A program made the translations under genes and the position numbers. Positions 1 through 9,203 of a stretch of 64,000 nt of DNA are shown here, piece after piece (position 1 is the stretch's first letter; each line of letters opens with the position of its first letter). This DNA comes from Skermanella rosea (lineage in GTDB: Bacteria; Pseudomonadota; Alphaproteobacteria; Azospirillales; Azospirillaceae): NCBI RefSeq assembly GCF_016806835.2, contig NZ_CP086111.1, forward strand, positions 5,325,471 through 5,389,470. Direction: 5' to 3'. The notes under the pieces were generated by a model. The model was not told the DNA's origin. It saw only the letters and a program-made list of their open reading frames with translations, and did not search any database.

Positions 1-176
1 TCCCGATCGACGAAGGAGCCGTGCTCCAGCACGGGATCCTCCGGGGACAACTGGCGAGCGACTTCTTCCGGAAGGCGCTCGCGGATCAGGGCGCCTGCCG
101 CGCCGGGCTGATCGAGCAGGCGCTTGAAGAAATGGTCGTGGCGCTGGATCAGGCGGGAGGTCATCGACGGGAACAT
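1..176 (-). CDS. Rpn family recombination-promoting nuclease / putative transposase, N-terminal fragment
   Basis: Reading leftwards from ATG at 176 gives 58 residues before the window edge. They contain HDHFFKRLL near residue 13, a following LIRERLP and a SFVDR near the end. This is the N-terminal signature of the Rpn/Transposase_31 family, PD-(D/E)XK nucleases that promote RecA-independent recombination. The catalytic core lies beyond the window, so activity cannot be judged. A second in-frame ATG at 164 is an alternative start; neither has a clear Shine-Dalgarno. It points left, away from the scoAB genes, and no transposon ends are visible. The family assignment rests on this short segment only. 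Confidence 0.72.
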   Translation of the reverse strand, partial: MFPSMTSRLIQRHDHFFKRLLDQPGAAGALIRERLPEEVARQLSPEDPVLEHGSFVDR

Positions 177-281
177 CCGGTTGGAGACACATGCGTGAGT
201 ATTCGCATGCCCGACCGGCGTTTCCCTATCGAAGCGTCCGTCGCGCGGCTGCGTCAAATCGGCCGCGCGACGGTCCTCCGG

Positions 282-923
282 TCAGACCGCGACCTTGAAC
301 TCGGCCTCGGTCTTGGACTTGATGTCGTCCACGGTCACGCCGGGAGCGACCTCGATCAGGGTCAGGCCGCCACCGTTCTCATCGATCTGGAAGACTCCCA
401 TGTCGGTGATGATCATGTCGACCACCGCGGCCCCGGTCAGCGGCAGGGTGCACTGCTTCAGGATCTTCGGCTCGCCGTCCTTGGAGGCGTGCTCCATCAC
501 CACGACCACCTTCTTGACCCCGGCGACCAGGTCCATGGCGCCGCCCATGCCCTTGACCATCTTGCCCGGGATCATCCAGTTCGCCAGGTCGCCGTTGGCC
601 GCCACCTGCATGGCGCCGAGGATCGACAGGTCGATATGGCCGCCGCGGATCATGCCGAAGCTGTCCGCGCTGCTGAAGTAGCTGGTCTTCGACAGCTCCG
701 TGATCGTCTGCTTGCCGGCGTTGATCAGGTCGGGGTCCTCCTCCCCCTCGTAGGGGAACGGGCCCATGCCCAGCATGCCGTTCTCGCTCTGGAGCGTCAC
801 CTCGATCCCGTCCGGGATATAGTTCGCCACCAGGGTCGGGATGCCGATCCCTAAGTTGACGTAGAAGCCGTCGCGCAGTTCCTTCGCGGCGCGCGCCGCC
901 ATCTCTTCGCGGGTCCAAGCCAT
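282..923 (-). CDS. scoB: 3-oxoacid CoA-transferase subunit B
   Basis: Beta subunit (213 aa) of succinyl-CoA:3-ketoacid CoA transferase, which moves CoA from succinyl-CoA to acetoacetate in ketone-body and PHB-derived carbon use. The family motif LQSENGMLG is present, with Glu47 as the catalytic glutamate that forms the covalent acyl/CoA intermediate. The start is ATG at 923, preceded by GGAGGAG at good spacing. Longer frames reaching into the upstream gene are not needed. It lies 23 bp downstream of subunit A on the same strand, so the two are almost certainly one operon. Length is normal for the split bacterial enzyme. Substrate choice between acetoacetate and another 3-oxoacid cannot be fixed from sequence. 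Confidence 0.96.
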   Translation of the reverse strand: MAWTREEMAARAAKELRDGFYVNLGIGIPTLVANYIPDGIEVTLQSENGMLGMGPFPYEGEEDPDLINAGKQTITELSKTSYFSSADSFGMIRGGHIDLSILGAMQVAANGDLANWMIPGKMVKGMGGAMDLVAGVKKVVVVMEHASKDGEPKILKQCTLPLTGAAVVDMIITDMGVFQIDENGGGLTLIEVAPGVTVDDIKSKTEAEFKVAV

Positions 924-946
924 GTTCTTATCTCCTCCCCTGTTGG

Positions 947-1648
947 TCAGGCGCGCTTGCGGACGGTGCGCTGCTCGATGCGCTTGCCGGCATCGGCCAC
1001 GTGGATGATGCGCTTGACGAAGATGCCGGGCGTGATGATGTGGTCGGGATCGATCTCGCCGGGCTGCACCAGGTGCTCGACCTCGGCCACGGTGACCTTG
1101 GCCGCCGTCGCCATCATCGGGTTGAAGTTGCGCGCGGTCTTGCGGTAGACGAGGTTGCCCTCGGTGTCGCCCTTCCAGGCGTGGACCACCGCCAGGTCGG
1201 CGAACAGGCCGCGCTCCATCACGTAGGTCTCGCCGTCGAACTCGCGGACTTCCTTGCCATCCGCTACCGAGGTGCCGACGCCGGTCTTGGTGAAGAAGGC
1301 CGGGATGCCGGCGCCGCCGGCGCGGATGCGCTCGGCCAGGGTGCCCTGCGGGTTGAACTCGATCTCCAGTTCGCCGGCCAGGTACTGCTTGGCGAAGGTC
1401 TTGTTCTCGCCGACATAGGACGAGATCATCTTGGCGATCTGGCGGGTCTCCAGCAGGACGCCCAGGCCGACATTGTCGATGCCCGCGTTGTTGGAGATCA
1501 CGGTCAGGCCCTTGACCCCGGAATCGCGGATCGCCTCGATCAGCACCTCCGGGATGCCGCACAGGCCGAAGCCGCCGGCCATGATCGTCATGTCGTCGAA
1601 GAGCAGCCCTTCCAGGGCGCTCTTGGCGTCGGCGTAGACCTTCTTCAT
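947..1648 (-). CDS. scoA: 3-oxoacid CoA-transferase subunit A
   Basis: Alpha subunit (233 aa) of the same CoA transferase. The CoA-transferase family I glycine motif [10 protein letters not shown] lies at residues 25-34, and SYVGENK and [12 protein letters not shown] are further conserved stretches. The ATG at 1648 follows AGGATAAAGGG. It is the first gene of the scoA-scoB pair, and cytoplasmic heterotetramer assembly with ScoB is expected for the family. The 321 bp upstream, shared with the divergent marC operon, must hold the promoter. Confidence 0.96.
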   Translation of the reverse strand: MKKVYADAKSALEGLLFDDMTIMAGGFGLCGIPEVLIEAIRDSGVKGLTVISNNAGIDNVGLGVLLETRQIAKMISSYVGENKTFAKQYLAGELEIEFNPQGTLAERIRAGGAGIPAFFTKTGVGTSVADGKEVREFDGETYVMERGLFADLAVVHAWKGDTEGNLVYRKTARNFNPMMATAAKVTVAEVEHLVQPGEIDPDHIITPGIFVKRIIHVADAGKRIEQRTVRKRA

Positions 1649-1969
1649 CCCTTTATCCTTGTCTCTTTATCGTTGTTACGCCCATTGATCCGGTCCGGAA
1701 CCTGATCGGCGCACTTGCCCGCCGTCAGCCGGGCCGTTACCGTCAGGGCTATTGCCGTCGGAGCCATTGTCTCCAGGGATAGTGCGGTGCGACATCCCCT
1801 GTCAATCCGGCGCATGCCCGTCGAGGGGTCTTCCCCCAAGCTTTCGACAATCTCCCGCGCACCCATTACACGGCTCCGGGCGTTGTAGCGCCAATCGGTT
1901 CCCGCGGCCTCTACCAACGGCGAGATCGTCCATCATGCCCAATCCTCGAACCGGGACACCGCATCCGCC
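1649..1969. other. Intergenic region between divergent scoA and marC
   Basis: Non-coding by codon pattern, with short frames only in shadow phases. It must contain promoters for both directions, but I see no convincing -35/-10 pair, operator palindrome or RNA structure. Confidence 0.5.
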
Positions 1970-2602
1970 ATGCTCGACCTGGCACTGACCTCGGCCGTGG
2001 CGCTGCTGGTTACGATCGACCCGATCGGCACCGGCCCCGTGTTCGCGGCGCTTACCCGCGGGTCCGACGACGCCCATCGCCGCCGCATGGCGGTCAAGGG
2101 CGTCCTGATCGCGGCCGGCATCCTGTTCGTCTTCGCCTTCGTCGGCGATTTCCTGCTCCGCGCCCTGGGCATCGGCTTTCCCGCCTTCAGGATCGCCGGC
2201 GGCATCCTGCTGCTGCTGCTCGCCATCGACATGGCCTTCGCCCGGCCGAGCGGTCTGCGCAGCACGACCGAGCCCGAACAGGAGGAGGCGACGCACAAGG
2301 AGGACATCTCGGTCTTTCCGCTGGCGATTCCCTTGATCGCGGGCCCCGGCGCCCTGACCTCCCTGCTGCTGCTGATGGGCAAGACCGACGGCGATCCGTT
2401 GGCCCAGGCGGTAGTTCTGGGCGTGCTCGCGCTCGTGCTGCTGGCCAACCTCGCGGTCCTGCTGGCGGCGGGCCGGATCACCAAGCTGATGGGCGTCACG
2501 GGGGTCAACGTGGTCAACCGCATCCTGGGCATCCTGCTGGCGGCGCTGGCCTGCCAGTTCGTGATCGACGGCATCCTGCAGAGCGGAATAGTGAACACAT
2601 GA
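1970..2602 (+). CDS. MarC family integral membrane protein
   Basis: MarC/UPF0056 family protein of 210 aa with six hydrophobic segments. Family landmarks are DPIGTGPVFAAL near residue 17 in the first helix and FPLAIPLIAGPGAL near residue 107, the repeat-related motif of the second half. The family sits in the inner membrane; despite the historical name, a role in multiple antibiotic resistance has not held up and the substrate is unknown. ATG at 1970 has no strong Shine-Dalgarno. The stop codon overlaps the next start by 4 nt (ATGA), so it is translationally coupled to the HAD gene and then mgtE. Confidence 0.9.
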   Translation: MLDLALTSAVALLVTIDPIGTGPVFAALTRGSDDAHRRRMAVKGVLIAAGILFVFAFVGDFLLRALGIGFPAFRIAGGILLLLLAIDMAFARPSGLRSTTEPEQEEATHKEDISVFPLAIPLIAGPGALTSLLLLMGKTDGDPLAQAVVLGVLALVLLANLAVLLAAGRITKLMGVTGVNVVNRILGILLAALACQFVIDGILQSGIVNT

Positions 2603-3285
2603 GCGCGCACTGGACGATCGGCTTCGACGGCGACGATACGCTGTGGCACAACGAATCGATCTTCTCCATGACCCAGGAGAGGTTCCGGGCCATCCTGGGC
2701 GAGGTCGATGCCGCCGAGGTGGACCGGCGACTGCTGGAGACCGAGCGGCGCAACCTCGGCCTGTTCGGCTACGGCATCAAGGGCTTCGTCCTGTCGATGA
2801 TCGAGACCGCGATCGAGGTGACCGACGGCCGCGTGGCTGCCCGCGACATCCAGATCCTGATCGAGGCCGGCAAGTCGATGCTCGCCCACCCGGTGGATCT
2901 GCTGGACGGCGTCGCCGAGACCGTCGGATATCTCAGCCACAGCCACCGGCTGGTCCTGATCACCAAGGGCGACCTGTTCGATCAGGAGAGCAAGATCGCC
3001 CGCTCCGGCCTGGCCGAGCTGTTCGACCGGATCGAGATCGTGTCGGAGAAGGACCCGGAAACCTATCGCCGGATCCTGGCGCGCCACGACATCCCGCCCG
3101 AACGGTTCCTGATGGTCGGCAACTCCGTCCGGTCCGACATCCTGCCGGTGCTCGAAGTCGGCGGGCAGGCGGTCCATGTCCCCTATCACATCACCTGGGC
3201 CCACGAGCATGTGGAACCTCCGGCCGAAGGCTACCGGCGGATCGACGGCATGGCCGAGCTGACCGGCGTGATCGCGGCGCTGTGA
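2599..3285 (+). CDS. HAD family hydrolase
   Basis: Cytoplasmic phosphatase-like protein of 228 aa. HAD motif I is FDGDDTL at residues 9-15 (nucleophile Asp and acid/base Asp), motif II is VLITKGD near 113-119 with the Thr, motif III lysine lies in VSEKDPETY, and motif IV is GNSVRSDI with the metal-binding Asp. An alpha-helical cap follows motif I, as in subfamily I enzymes that act on small phosphorylated metabolites. The start overlaps the marC stop (ATGA) and the stop shares one base with the mgtE start, so the three genes form one coupled operon. The substrate is not inferable; a link to Mg2+ through MgtE is possible because HAD enzymes need Mg2+. Confidence 0.9.
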   Translation: MSAHWTIGFDGDDTLWHNESIFSMTQERFRAILGEVDAAEVDRRLLETERRNLGLFGYGIKGFVLSMIETAIEVTDGRVAARDIQILIEAGKSMLAHPVDLLDGVAETVGYLSHSHRLVLITKGDLFDQESKIARSGLAELFDRIEIVSEKDPETYRRILARHDIPPERFLMVGNSVRSDILPVLEVGGQAVHVPYHITWAHEHVEPPAEGYRRIDGMAELTGVIAAL

Positions 3286-4694
3286 TGCGGCAGGACGAAT
3301 ACCGGCCGGCCCCCCGCGACGGCGGCGACGAGGACGGGCGCCCCGACACCCGGCTGACCGGACTGACCGCCGGGTTCGTCGGGGAAGTCCGCGCCTGCCT
3401 GGCCGCCGACCGCATCGACCGGGTGCATGCGCTGGCCGAGCCGCTGGGTCCCGCCGATCTGGCCGACCTGCTGGAGTCCCTCGACCCGCGCGAGCGCGCC
3501 CGGGTGGTCGGGGCGATCCGCGACAGCTTCGACCCGACCGTGCTGACCGAGCTGGACGACAGCGTGCGGCTGGAGGTGGTGGAGCAGTTCGACACCGCCG
3601 ACCTGGCGGCGGCCATCGCCCACCTGGAGAGCGACGACGCGCTGCACCTGATCGAGACGCTGGACGAGGACCGCCGGATCGCCGTGATGCAGGCGATGCC
3701 GGCCGCCTTCCGCGCCATCCTGGAACAGGGGCTCGCATATCCCGAGTCCAGCGCCGGCCGCCTGATGCAGCGCGACGTGGTCGCCGTGCCGGGCTTCTGG
3801 ACGGTGGGCGAGGTGATCGACTTCCTGCGCCGCAGCCAGGGACTGCCCGACGATTTCTACGACCTGTTCGTGGTCGATCCGGCCCACCGCCCGGTCGGCA
3901 CGGTGCCGACCAGCCGTGTGCTCCGCAATCCCCGCGGGACGAAGGTCGCCGACATCATGGAGGATCGCGGCCTGAGCGTCCCGGCCACCATGGACCAGGA
4001 GCAGGTGGCCGACATCTTCCGCCGCAACGACCTGATCAGCGTGCCGGTGGTCGATTCCGCCGGGCGCGTCATCGGCGCGATCACCGTGGACGACATCGTC
4101 GACGTGATCGACGAGGAGGCCGAGGAGGATCTGCTGGGCTTGGCGCGCACCGGCGAGCGGGACATCTACGCCTCGCCGCTTCGCACCGCCCGGCGGCGCC
4201 AGAGCTGGCTGCTGATCACCCTGGTCAACACGATCCTGGCCTCCATCGTGATCTCGCGTTTCGAAGGAGCGATCGAGCGGATCGTGGCGCTGGCCGTGCT
4301 GATGCCGATCGTCGCCGCCATGGGCGGCAATGCCGGCATGCAGGTCATCACGGTGATGGTCCGGGCGCTCGCCGCGCGCGACCTCGCCGCGGGCGGCACC
4401 TGGCGGGTGGTCGGCAAGGAGGTCGTCGTCGGGGTGCTCAACGGCATCGTGTTCGCGACCATCATGGGGACTATCGCGACCCTGTGGTTCGGCGAGGCGG
4501 GCCTGGGGCTGGTGCTGGCCAGCGCCATGATGTTCAACATGGTGTGGGCCGGCCTCGCCGGGACCCTGATCCCGCTGACGCTCCACCGCCTCGGGATCGA
4601 CCCCGCCGTGGCCGCCGGCCCGTTCCTGACGACGACCACCGACGTGCTGGGCTTCTTCGTGTTCCTGGGGCTCGCCAGCGCCTTCCTTCTGTGA
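3285..4694 (+). CDS. mgtE: Magnesium transporter MgtE
   Basis: Mg2+ channel/transporter of 469 aa, close to the usual 450. There is an N-terminal MgtE_N helical superhelix (about residues 30-150), two CBS domains (about 155-290) ending in the acidic VIDEEAEEDLLGLA linker that senses cytosolic Mg2+, and a five-helix membrane domain from about 300. The conserved pore segment PIVAAMGGNAGMQ and the late TTTTDVLGFF are present. ATG at 3285 overlaps the TGA of the HAD gene by one base. Frames that start further upstream run through the HAD gene and are artefacts. It converges on the next gene with a 14-bp gap. Confidence 0.95.
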   Translation: MRQDEYRPAPRDGGDEDGRPDTRLTGLTAGFVGEVRACLAADRIDRVHALAEPLGPADLADLLESLDPRERARVVGAIRDSFDPTVLTELDDSVRLEVVEQFDTADLAAAIAHLESDDALHLIETLDEDRRIAVMQAMPAAFRAILEQGLAYPESSAGRLMQRDVVAVPGFWTVGEVIDFLRRSQGLPDDFYDLFVVDPAHRPVGTVPTSRVLRNPRGTKVADIMEDRGLSVPATMDQEQVADIFRRNDLISVPVVDSAGRVIGAITVDDIVDVIDEEAEEDLLGLARTGERDIYASPLRTARRRQSWLLITLVNTILASIVISRFEGAIERIVALAVLMPIVAAMGGNAGMQVITVMVRALAARDLAAGGTWRVVGKEVVVGVLNGIVFATIMGTIATLWFGEAGLGLVLASAMMFNMVWAGLAGTLIPLTLHRLGIDPAVAAGPFLTTTTDVLGFFVFLGLASAFLL

Positions 4695-4708
4695 CGCCGG
4701 ATGCCGTA

Positions 4709-5386
4709 TCAGACGATGACCTTGTTGTTCAGCAGCGCCAGCATCGGCACGTCGCTCGGCCGGTTGCCGTAACCCCAGGTCTCGCCGAACGGACCGTGGT
4801 GGTGGAGATAGGCGGAAACGCGCTGGGCCTTCATGGCGCGCACGCAGTTGCCGCCCTTCATGTGCCCGGTCAGGATGCCGTCTTCCTCCTCCAGCCCGGT
4901 CGCCAGCAGGTCGTCGACGCCCAGCCCGCGCAGCAGGACCGGCATGTAGAGGGCGAGCGCTCCCGTCGCGACCACGATGCGGCGGCCGGCATCCTGGTGG
5001 GCCTTCAGGGCGTCCAGGATGGGCCGGTTCCAGCGGGTCCAGCCGGCCAGCCGTTCGGCGGCGGCCTCGGCTTCGGCGACCGGAACTCCGGCCAGGGTCT
5101 GGCGGAGCAGGATGGCCTTGGTGGAGGTCCGGATATCGTCGCCGAGCTGGCGCCTCGTCGCGTGGAGCTGAATCGCCCCGTGCACCGCCCGGGCCAACGA
5201 AAGCCTGGCCCGGCGGGATCCCACGATCTGCGACAGGAACGGCAGCAGGCTGTCCCCGCGGACCAGCGTTCCGTCGAAATCGAAGAAGGCGATTCCCTGG
5301 CGATCTCCCCGGGCCCCGTTTCCGGAGCCGGATGGCTCGGGGGACGGGGAAGGATGCGGCGGCGGAAGGATTTTGCCGGTACTCAC
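4709..5386 (-). CDS. HAD-IB family phosphatase (SerB/CicA-like)
   Basis: Protein of about 225 aa with HAD motif I FDFDGTLVRGDS, which marks the subfamily IB phosphatases. Motif II is in VVATGAL, and motif IV is GYGNRPSDVPMLAL with the acidic metal ligands. The subfamily includes phosphoserine phosphatase and phospholipid or sugar phosphate phosphatases; lysophosphatidate-type substrates are possible but unproven. I prefer GTG at 5386, about 37 residues before motif I. A TTG at 5503 would add a proline- and serine-rich leader with no sign of conservation. Neither start has a good ribosome-binding site, so the N-terminus is uncertain. Confidence 0.82.
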   Translation of the reverse strand: MSTGKILPPPHPSPSPEPSGSGNGARGDRQGIAFFDFDGTLVRGDSLLPFLSQIVGSRRARLSLARAVHGAIQLHATRRQLGDDIRTSTKAILLRQTLAGVPVAEAEAAAERLAGWTRWNRPILDALKAHQDAGRRIVVATGALALYMPVLLRGLGVDDLLATGLEEEDGILTGHMKGGNCVRAMKAQRVSAYLHHHGPFGETWGYGNRPSDVPMLALLNNKVIV

Positions 5387-5611
5387 GGTTCGATGGCTCG
5401 GTAAGGGCGATCGGGCGATCAAATACTCCAGTCTTCCCGGCGGCTCAACCCCGCAGATCGGACCGTCACCGCCGATCGGGCCACAGTCGGAAGTTGACGA
5501 CAATTGGTTTGGTCCGCGACTTTTGGCAGGTTCGGTTGTTGAGGTAGTGACCGGCGCAACAGAATAACAAACAGCTCAACCGGGAGCCGGGGAATTGGAG
5601 AGCCTTGAACC

Positions 5612-6082
5612 ATGCGGATTCTCATCGTCGAGGACGAAGCGATCATCGCCCTTTGCATCGGAATGACGCTGCAAGGGGCCGGGCACGAGGTCTTGGGACC
5701 GGTGGCGACGCTGGACGGGTGCATCAAGCTCGCGGAGCGGACCATGCCGGAACTGGCACTGGTGGACATCAATCTGGAAGCCGCGGGAACAGGCGTCGAC
5801 GTCGCCCGGGAGCTGCTGGAACGCTGGGGCGTGATATCGATCTTCGTGAGCGCCCAGGAGGTCGTCGCCCGGCGCAACCGGGACGCGGCGGTCGGATACC
5901 TGAACAAGCCGTTCGACACGCGGACCCTTCTGGAAAGCGTCAAGGTCGCCGAACTCATCCAGCAGGGCTCCACCCCAACCACGGTACCCAACGGGCTCGA
6001 GCTGTTCGTCGAGACCGAGGGTGAGCAGCCGAAGGAGCGCTGGCAGGCGGCCCTGGAGCGGGCGCAGGTTCCGCAAAGCTGA
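5612..6082 (+). CDS. Stand-alone response regulator (receiver domain only)
   Basis: Protein of 156 aa consisting of one CheY-like receiver domain and a short unconserved tail. The acidic pocket is E7-D8, the phospho-acceptor is D52 in LALVDINL, and the invariant lysine is K99 in YLNKPF. There is no output domain and no adjacent histidine kinase, so it is an orphan regulator whose partner lies elsewhere. ATG at 5612 starts directly with the first beta strand (RILIVEDE). Related receivers in alphaproteobacteria take part in PhyR/HWE-kinase signalling, but nothing here proves that. Confidence 0.9.
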   Translation: MRILIVEDEAIIALCIGMTLQGAGHEVLGPVATLDGCIKLAERTMPELALVDINLEAAGTGVDVARELLERWGVISIFVSAQEVVARRNRDAAVGYLNKPFDTRTLLESVKVAELIQQGSTPTTVPNGLELFVETEGEQPKERWQAALERAQVPQS

Positions 6083-6095
6083 TGTAAGCCCGGGT

Positions 6096-7028
6096 TCAAG
6101 GCGCCTTCGAGTCCGGGACCGCGGCGGTGTCGAGCGTCGTCCAGCGCTCCGTCTCGGCGTTGAGGGCGGCGCCGAACAGCACCGCGTAGGCCAGCATGTA
6201 GAGCCAGATCATCACCGTCAGCACCGCGCCCGCCAGCCCGAACGCCATTTCGTAATGGGCGACCTCGCGGACATAGAACGAGAACACCAGGGAAATCAGC
6301 ATCCACAGGGCGGAGGCCACGACGGCGCCCCAGCCGACCCACCGCCATTTCGGGGATGACCGGCAGGGTGCCACCCGGTAGCAGACCGACAGCGCGGCGA
6401 CGATGATCGCGCCGACCAGCGGCCATCGGCCGACCGACGCCGCCATCGCCCAGAACGGTCCCAGGGACGGATCCCGGGACGACTGCTCGGCCAGCGCGCC
6501 GACCAGGGTGGGTCCGGCGGTCAGGATGCCGATCGACGCCACCACCAGCACCGAGGCGCCGAGCCCCAGCAGCAGGGCCAATCCGTTGAGGACGAAGAAG
6601 CCCCGCGTCTCCACTTCCCCATAGGCATTGTTGAGCGCGGCCATCAGCGCCCGCATGCCGAACAGGGCGCTCCACAGCAGCATCAGGACGGTACCCGCCA
6701 GCCCCCAGCCGAACTGGTCGCCCGATCCGCGGGCGGTCGCCACCAGACTGCCGAAGATCGCCCTCATCGCCTCGTCCGGCAGAACGGCTTCCAGTTCCTG
6801 GATCCAGGACTGCACGGTGCCGCCGCCGCCGAGCATGCCATAGCTCAGGACCAGCAGGGCAAGCGTCGGGATCAAGGTATAGAAACCGAAGAAGGCCACG
6901 CCCGCGGCGGCAACCCAAAGGGCCTGGTCGTTCGAGGTGTTCCAGACCCGCTTCAGGATCGTCCACCAGCCGCCGCCGGGGATCGCGGCGGGATGCGCGG
7001 CCTCCCGCCCGGCCCGGTCCCTAGACAT
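6096..7028 (-). CDS. YihY/virulence factor BrkB family membrane protein
   Basis: Inner-membrane protein of 310 aa with six predicted helices. The first, VAAAGVAFFGFYTLIPTLALL, carries the family aromatic-glycine pattern. A central LLWSALFGMRALMAALNNAYG and the C-terminal MIWLYMLAYAVLFGAALNAE are the strongest YihY/BrkB (formerly RNase BN) landmarks. The old RNase BN annotation is wrong for this family; the function is unknown, with proposals including transport or envelope integrity. ATG at 7028 gives a short basic cytoplasmic lead. Upstream ATGs up to 7166 add low-complexity Arg/Pro sequence and are less likely. It converges on the response regulator with a 13-bp gap. Confidence 0.9.
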   Translation of the reverse strand: MSRDRAGREAAHPAAIPGGGWWTILKRVWNTSNDQALWVAAAGVAFFGFYTLIPTLALLVLSYGMLGGGGTVQSWIQELEAVLPDEAMRAIFGSLVATARGSGDQFGWGLAGTVLMLLWSALFGMRALMAALNNAYGEVETRGFFVLNGLALLLGLGASVLVVASIGILTAGPTLVGALAEQSSRDPSLGPFWAMAASVGRWPLVGAIIVAALSVCYRVAPCRSSPKWRWVGWGAVVASALWMLISLVFSFYVREVAHYEMAFGLAGAVLTVMIWLYMLAYAVLFGAALNAETERWTTLDTAAVPDSKAP

Positions 7029-7289
7029 CCCGTGACATCGCCGTGAAATCGGCGGCGGGAACCTCGGCCGCGAAGAAATCCGGCGGCATCGATCCATATC
7101 GGTAACCGGCGTTCCTGATCGCGGGGCGGCATCCCGGCAGGATCCGGCAATCGAAACACCGGGCAAGCCATCCGGCTCGACTTCGGTACGGCGCGTGTCG
7201 ACTTCGTTTCGTCATCATGCCCCGGAAATACAGGAATGCTTACCGGCCGTCGCTGTTGCCGAGGTGAGATAACCATCCAGGAGGACACC

Positions 7290-8129
7290 ATGGCTGATCT
7301 TACAGGTATTCTGGGCACGATGCTCGCCACCGGCATGGCCGGCCGAAGCCGTCGCGGTCCGGCCTTCTCGTCATCGCCGTTCGGCATGGGCGGAAGCGGA
7401 ATGGGCGGAGGGCTCGGCGGCCTCGGCGGAGCCCTGGGAGGCGGCATGGGGGCCGGCGGCATGCGCTCGGCCGGAATGGGCGGCGGCATGGATTTCAAGC
7501 ATGTGGCCGGGCTGGGCGCGCTGGGATACCTGGCCTACAAGGCCTTCCAGGAACGGCAGGCCAACACGGGCGGCCAGGGCGGCGGCGCATCGCCGGCGGG
7601 CGGCTCCTCCGGCGGGCTCGGCGATATGATCGGCGGCATCTTCGGCGGCGGGCAGCGCGGCGGCCAGGCAAGCCAGGCGGGTTCGGGCGGCGGCCTGGGC
7701 GACCGGCTGGCCGGAATGTTCGGCCAGCAGCGGCAGGATGCCGGGCAGCCGGCGGACGACCCGAGCGCCTATCCCGACGTCGCCATGGAGGACGAGCGCG
7801 CGCTCCTGCTGATCCGCGCGATGATCGCGGCGGCCAACGCGGACGGCGAGATCACCGCCGACGAGCGCCAGCGCATCCTCGCCAAGCTCGACGAGGCCGG
7901 CGCCGGTCCCGACGAGAAGACGGTCGTGGAACGCGAGCTGGCGTCGCCGATGTCCACGGACGCCCTGGTCCGCGAAGTCCGTGATCCCGAGACGGCCGAG
8001 CAGGTCTATCTGGCCTCTGCCCTGGCGATCGAGCCGGACACCGCGGCCGAACGGTCCTACCTGCAGTATCTCGCGGCCCGCCTCAACCTGGACCCCCAGC
8101 GGGCGGAACAGCTGCACAAGGTCGCCTGA
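7290..8129 (+). CDS. DUF533 / TerB-like domain protein with glycine-rich N-terminus
   Basis: Protein of 279 aa. Residues 1-170 are strongly Gly/Met/Ser/Gln-rich with one hydrophobic patch near GALGYLAYKAF. Residues 170-279 form a folded helical domain containing MIAAANADGEITADERQRIL, the metal-site-like motif of the DUF533/TerB (tellurite resistance) superfamily. ATG at 7290 follows CAGGAGGACACC, an excellent Shine-Dalgarno, and overrides upstream in-frame starts. The family is often membrane-associated in proteobacteria, and its role is unknown. A stem-loop follows the stop, so it is probably monocistronic. Confidence 0.9.
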   Translation: MADLTGILGTMLATGMAGRSRRGPAFSSSPFGMGGSGMGGGLGGLGGALGGGMGAGGMRSAGMGGGMDFKHVAGLGALGYLAYKAFQERQANTGGQGGGASPAGGSSGGLGDMIGGIFGGGQRGGQASQAGSGGGLGDRLAGMFGQQRQDAGQPADDPSAYPDVAMEDERALLLIRAMIAAANADGEITADERQRILAKLDEAGAGPDEKTVVERELASPMSTDALVREVRDPETAEQVYLASALAIEPDTAAERSYLQYLAARLNLDPQRAEQLHKVA

Positions 8130-8149
8130 CCCTTCGGCCTTACCTTTCG

Positions 8150-8180
8150 GAGGGACGCACCGGGAGCGTCCCTCTTCTCC
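8150..8180 (+). terminator. Rho-independent-like terminator after the DUF533 gene
   Basis: A 9-bp perfect stem (GAGGGACGC / GCGTCCCTC) with a 7-nt loop, followed by TTCTCC, starts 21 bp after the stop codon. The U-tract is poor but the position is right. Confidence 0.55.
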
Positions 8181-8205
8181 ACGTTCTCCAAGATGCGAGA
8201 CCCAG

Positions 8206-8340
8206 ATGGATTTTCCCAGGCTGCTGTGCGGCTTCGCCGCGCTCTGGCTGCTGGCCGCGTGCAGCGCAGCACCGGAAGCCGATCCCAACGACGGCCCCGA
8301 GATCGAGGTTCCAGTCGGCTCCGACGCTCCCGCGCGGTGA
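8206..8340 (+). CDS. Very small lipoprotein (44 aa)
   Basis: Begins MDFPRLLCGFAALWLL and carries a lipobox LAAC with Cys19, leaving a mature peptide of 26 residues rich in Glu, Asp and Pro. The signal-peptide architecture is clear: a hydrophobic stretch then the lipobox. The ribosome-binding site is weak. It is too short for a family assignment. Similar tiny lipoproteins in proteobacteria are often entericidin-like or simply uncharacterised. The open frame extends upstream, but codon use there is poor. Confidence 0.55.
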   Translation: MDFPRLLCGFAALWLLAACSAAPEADPNDGPEIEVPVGSDAPAR

Positions 8341-8551
8341 TCCGGCCGTCCGCCGGTACCTGCCCGAGGGGTATAGGCTGATCGAGATCGCGCGATCAAA
8401 TCCGGGACGGCAGGTTTGCAATCCTGCCAATCAACCGGTTCATCGGCCAAATCACCCGTCGGATCGCCGCGGCTCCATCGCGGCAGCGCTCCGACGCCGC
8501 GCATCGTCATCCCGATCCCATTCCATAAGCAATAAACTGGAGGACCGCATC

Positions 8552-9097
8552 ATGTCCCATATGCGTTTCGGCGCCTTGGCCCTGGCAGCTTTCGTCGTCT
8601 CCGGCTGCTCCACCCCGTTCGGCCTGTCCAATCTCGGCGGCGAGACGTCGTCTCTCAGCGCCGCCGACCGCACCTTCATCTCGCAGGCCGCCTACGGCAG
8701 CCTTGCCGAGGTTCAGCTCGGCGAGTTGGCGCAGCAGCAGGCCTCCAGCCCGCAGGTCCGCGAGTTCGGCCGGACGATGGTGACCGAACATACGCAGATG
8801 AACGAGGACCTGATCAAGGTCGCGTCCGCCAAGGGCGTCACGCCGCCCAGCTCGCCCGATCCCGGCCGCGCCGACGTGGCCGACATGCTGGAGCAGCTGT
8901 CGGGACAGGAATTCGACCGCCAGTACATCCAGCAGCAGCTCATCGACCACCAGCTCTCGGAGACCCTGTTCGAGAACCAGGCCGAGAACGGACAGGACGT
9001 CGAGCTGAGGCAGTTCGCCCGGCGCTACGAGCCGGTCATCGAGCGCCATGTGGAGATGCTGCGCCGGATGTCGTCCCAGCGGGTCTCGTCGAACTGA
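8552..9097 (+). CDS. DUF4142 lipoprotein
   Basis: Lipoprotein of 181 aa with signal peptide and lipobox VSGC (Cys19). The DUF4142 domain fills the rest: FISQAAYGSLAEVQLGELA followed by VREFGRTMVTEHTQMNEDL, ferritin-like helices typical of this periplasmic family. Such proteins are common in soil alphaproteobacteria and tend to be stress-induced; no enzymatic activity is established. ATG at 8552 follows CTGGAGGACC. It stands alone, with a hairpin after the stop. Confidence 0.92.
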   Translation: MSHMRFGALALAAFVVSGCSTPFGLSNLGGETSSLSAADRTFISQAAYGSLAEVQLGELAQQQASSPQVREFGRTMVTEHTQMNEDLIKVASAKGVTPPSSPDPGRADVADMLEQLSGQEFDRQYIQQQLIDHQLSETLFENQAENGQDVELRQFARRYEPVIERHVEMLRRMSSQRVSSN

Positions 9098-9111
9098 CCT
9101 GTCCTCGGGAC

Positions 9112-9134
9112 CGGGAGGCGATCCCCGCCTCCCG
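9112..9134 (+). terminator. Hairpin after the DUF4142 gene
   Basis: A perfect 9-bp GC-rich stem (CGGGAGGCG / CGCCTCCCG) with a 5-nt loop lies 14 bp after the stop codon. There is no real U-tract, so termination is probable but not certain. Confidence 0.5.
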
Positions 9135-9203
9135 CTTCGCGGCTTGTGCGGGCGCCCCGGGTGCGGCTAACTGTCCCCAACCGTGACAGTGAAGAAGCCC
9201 ACC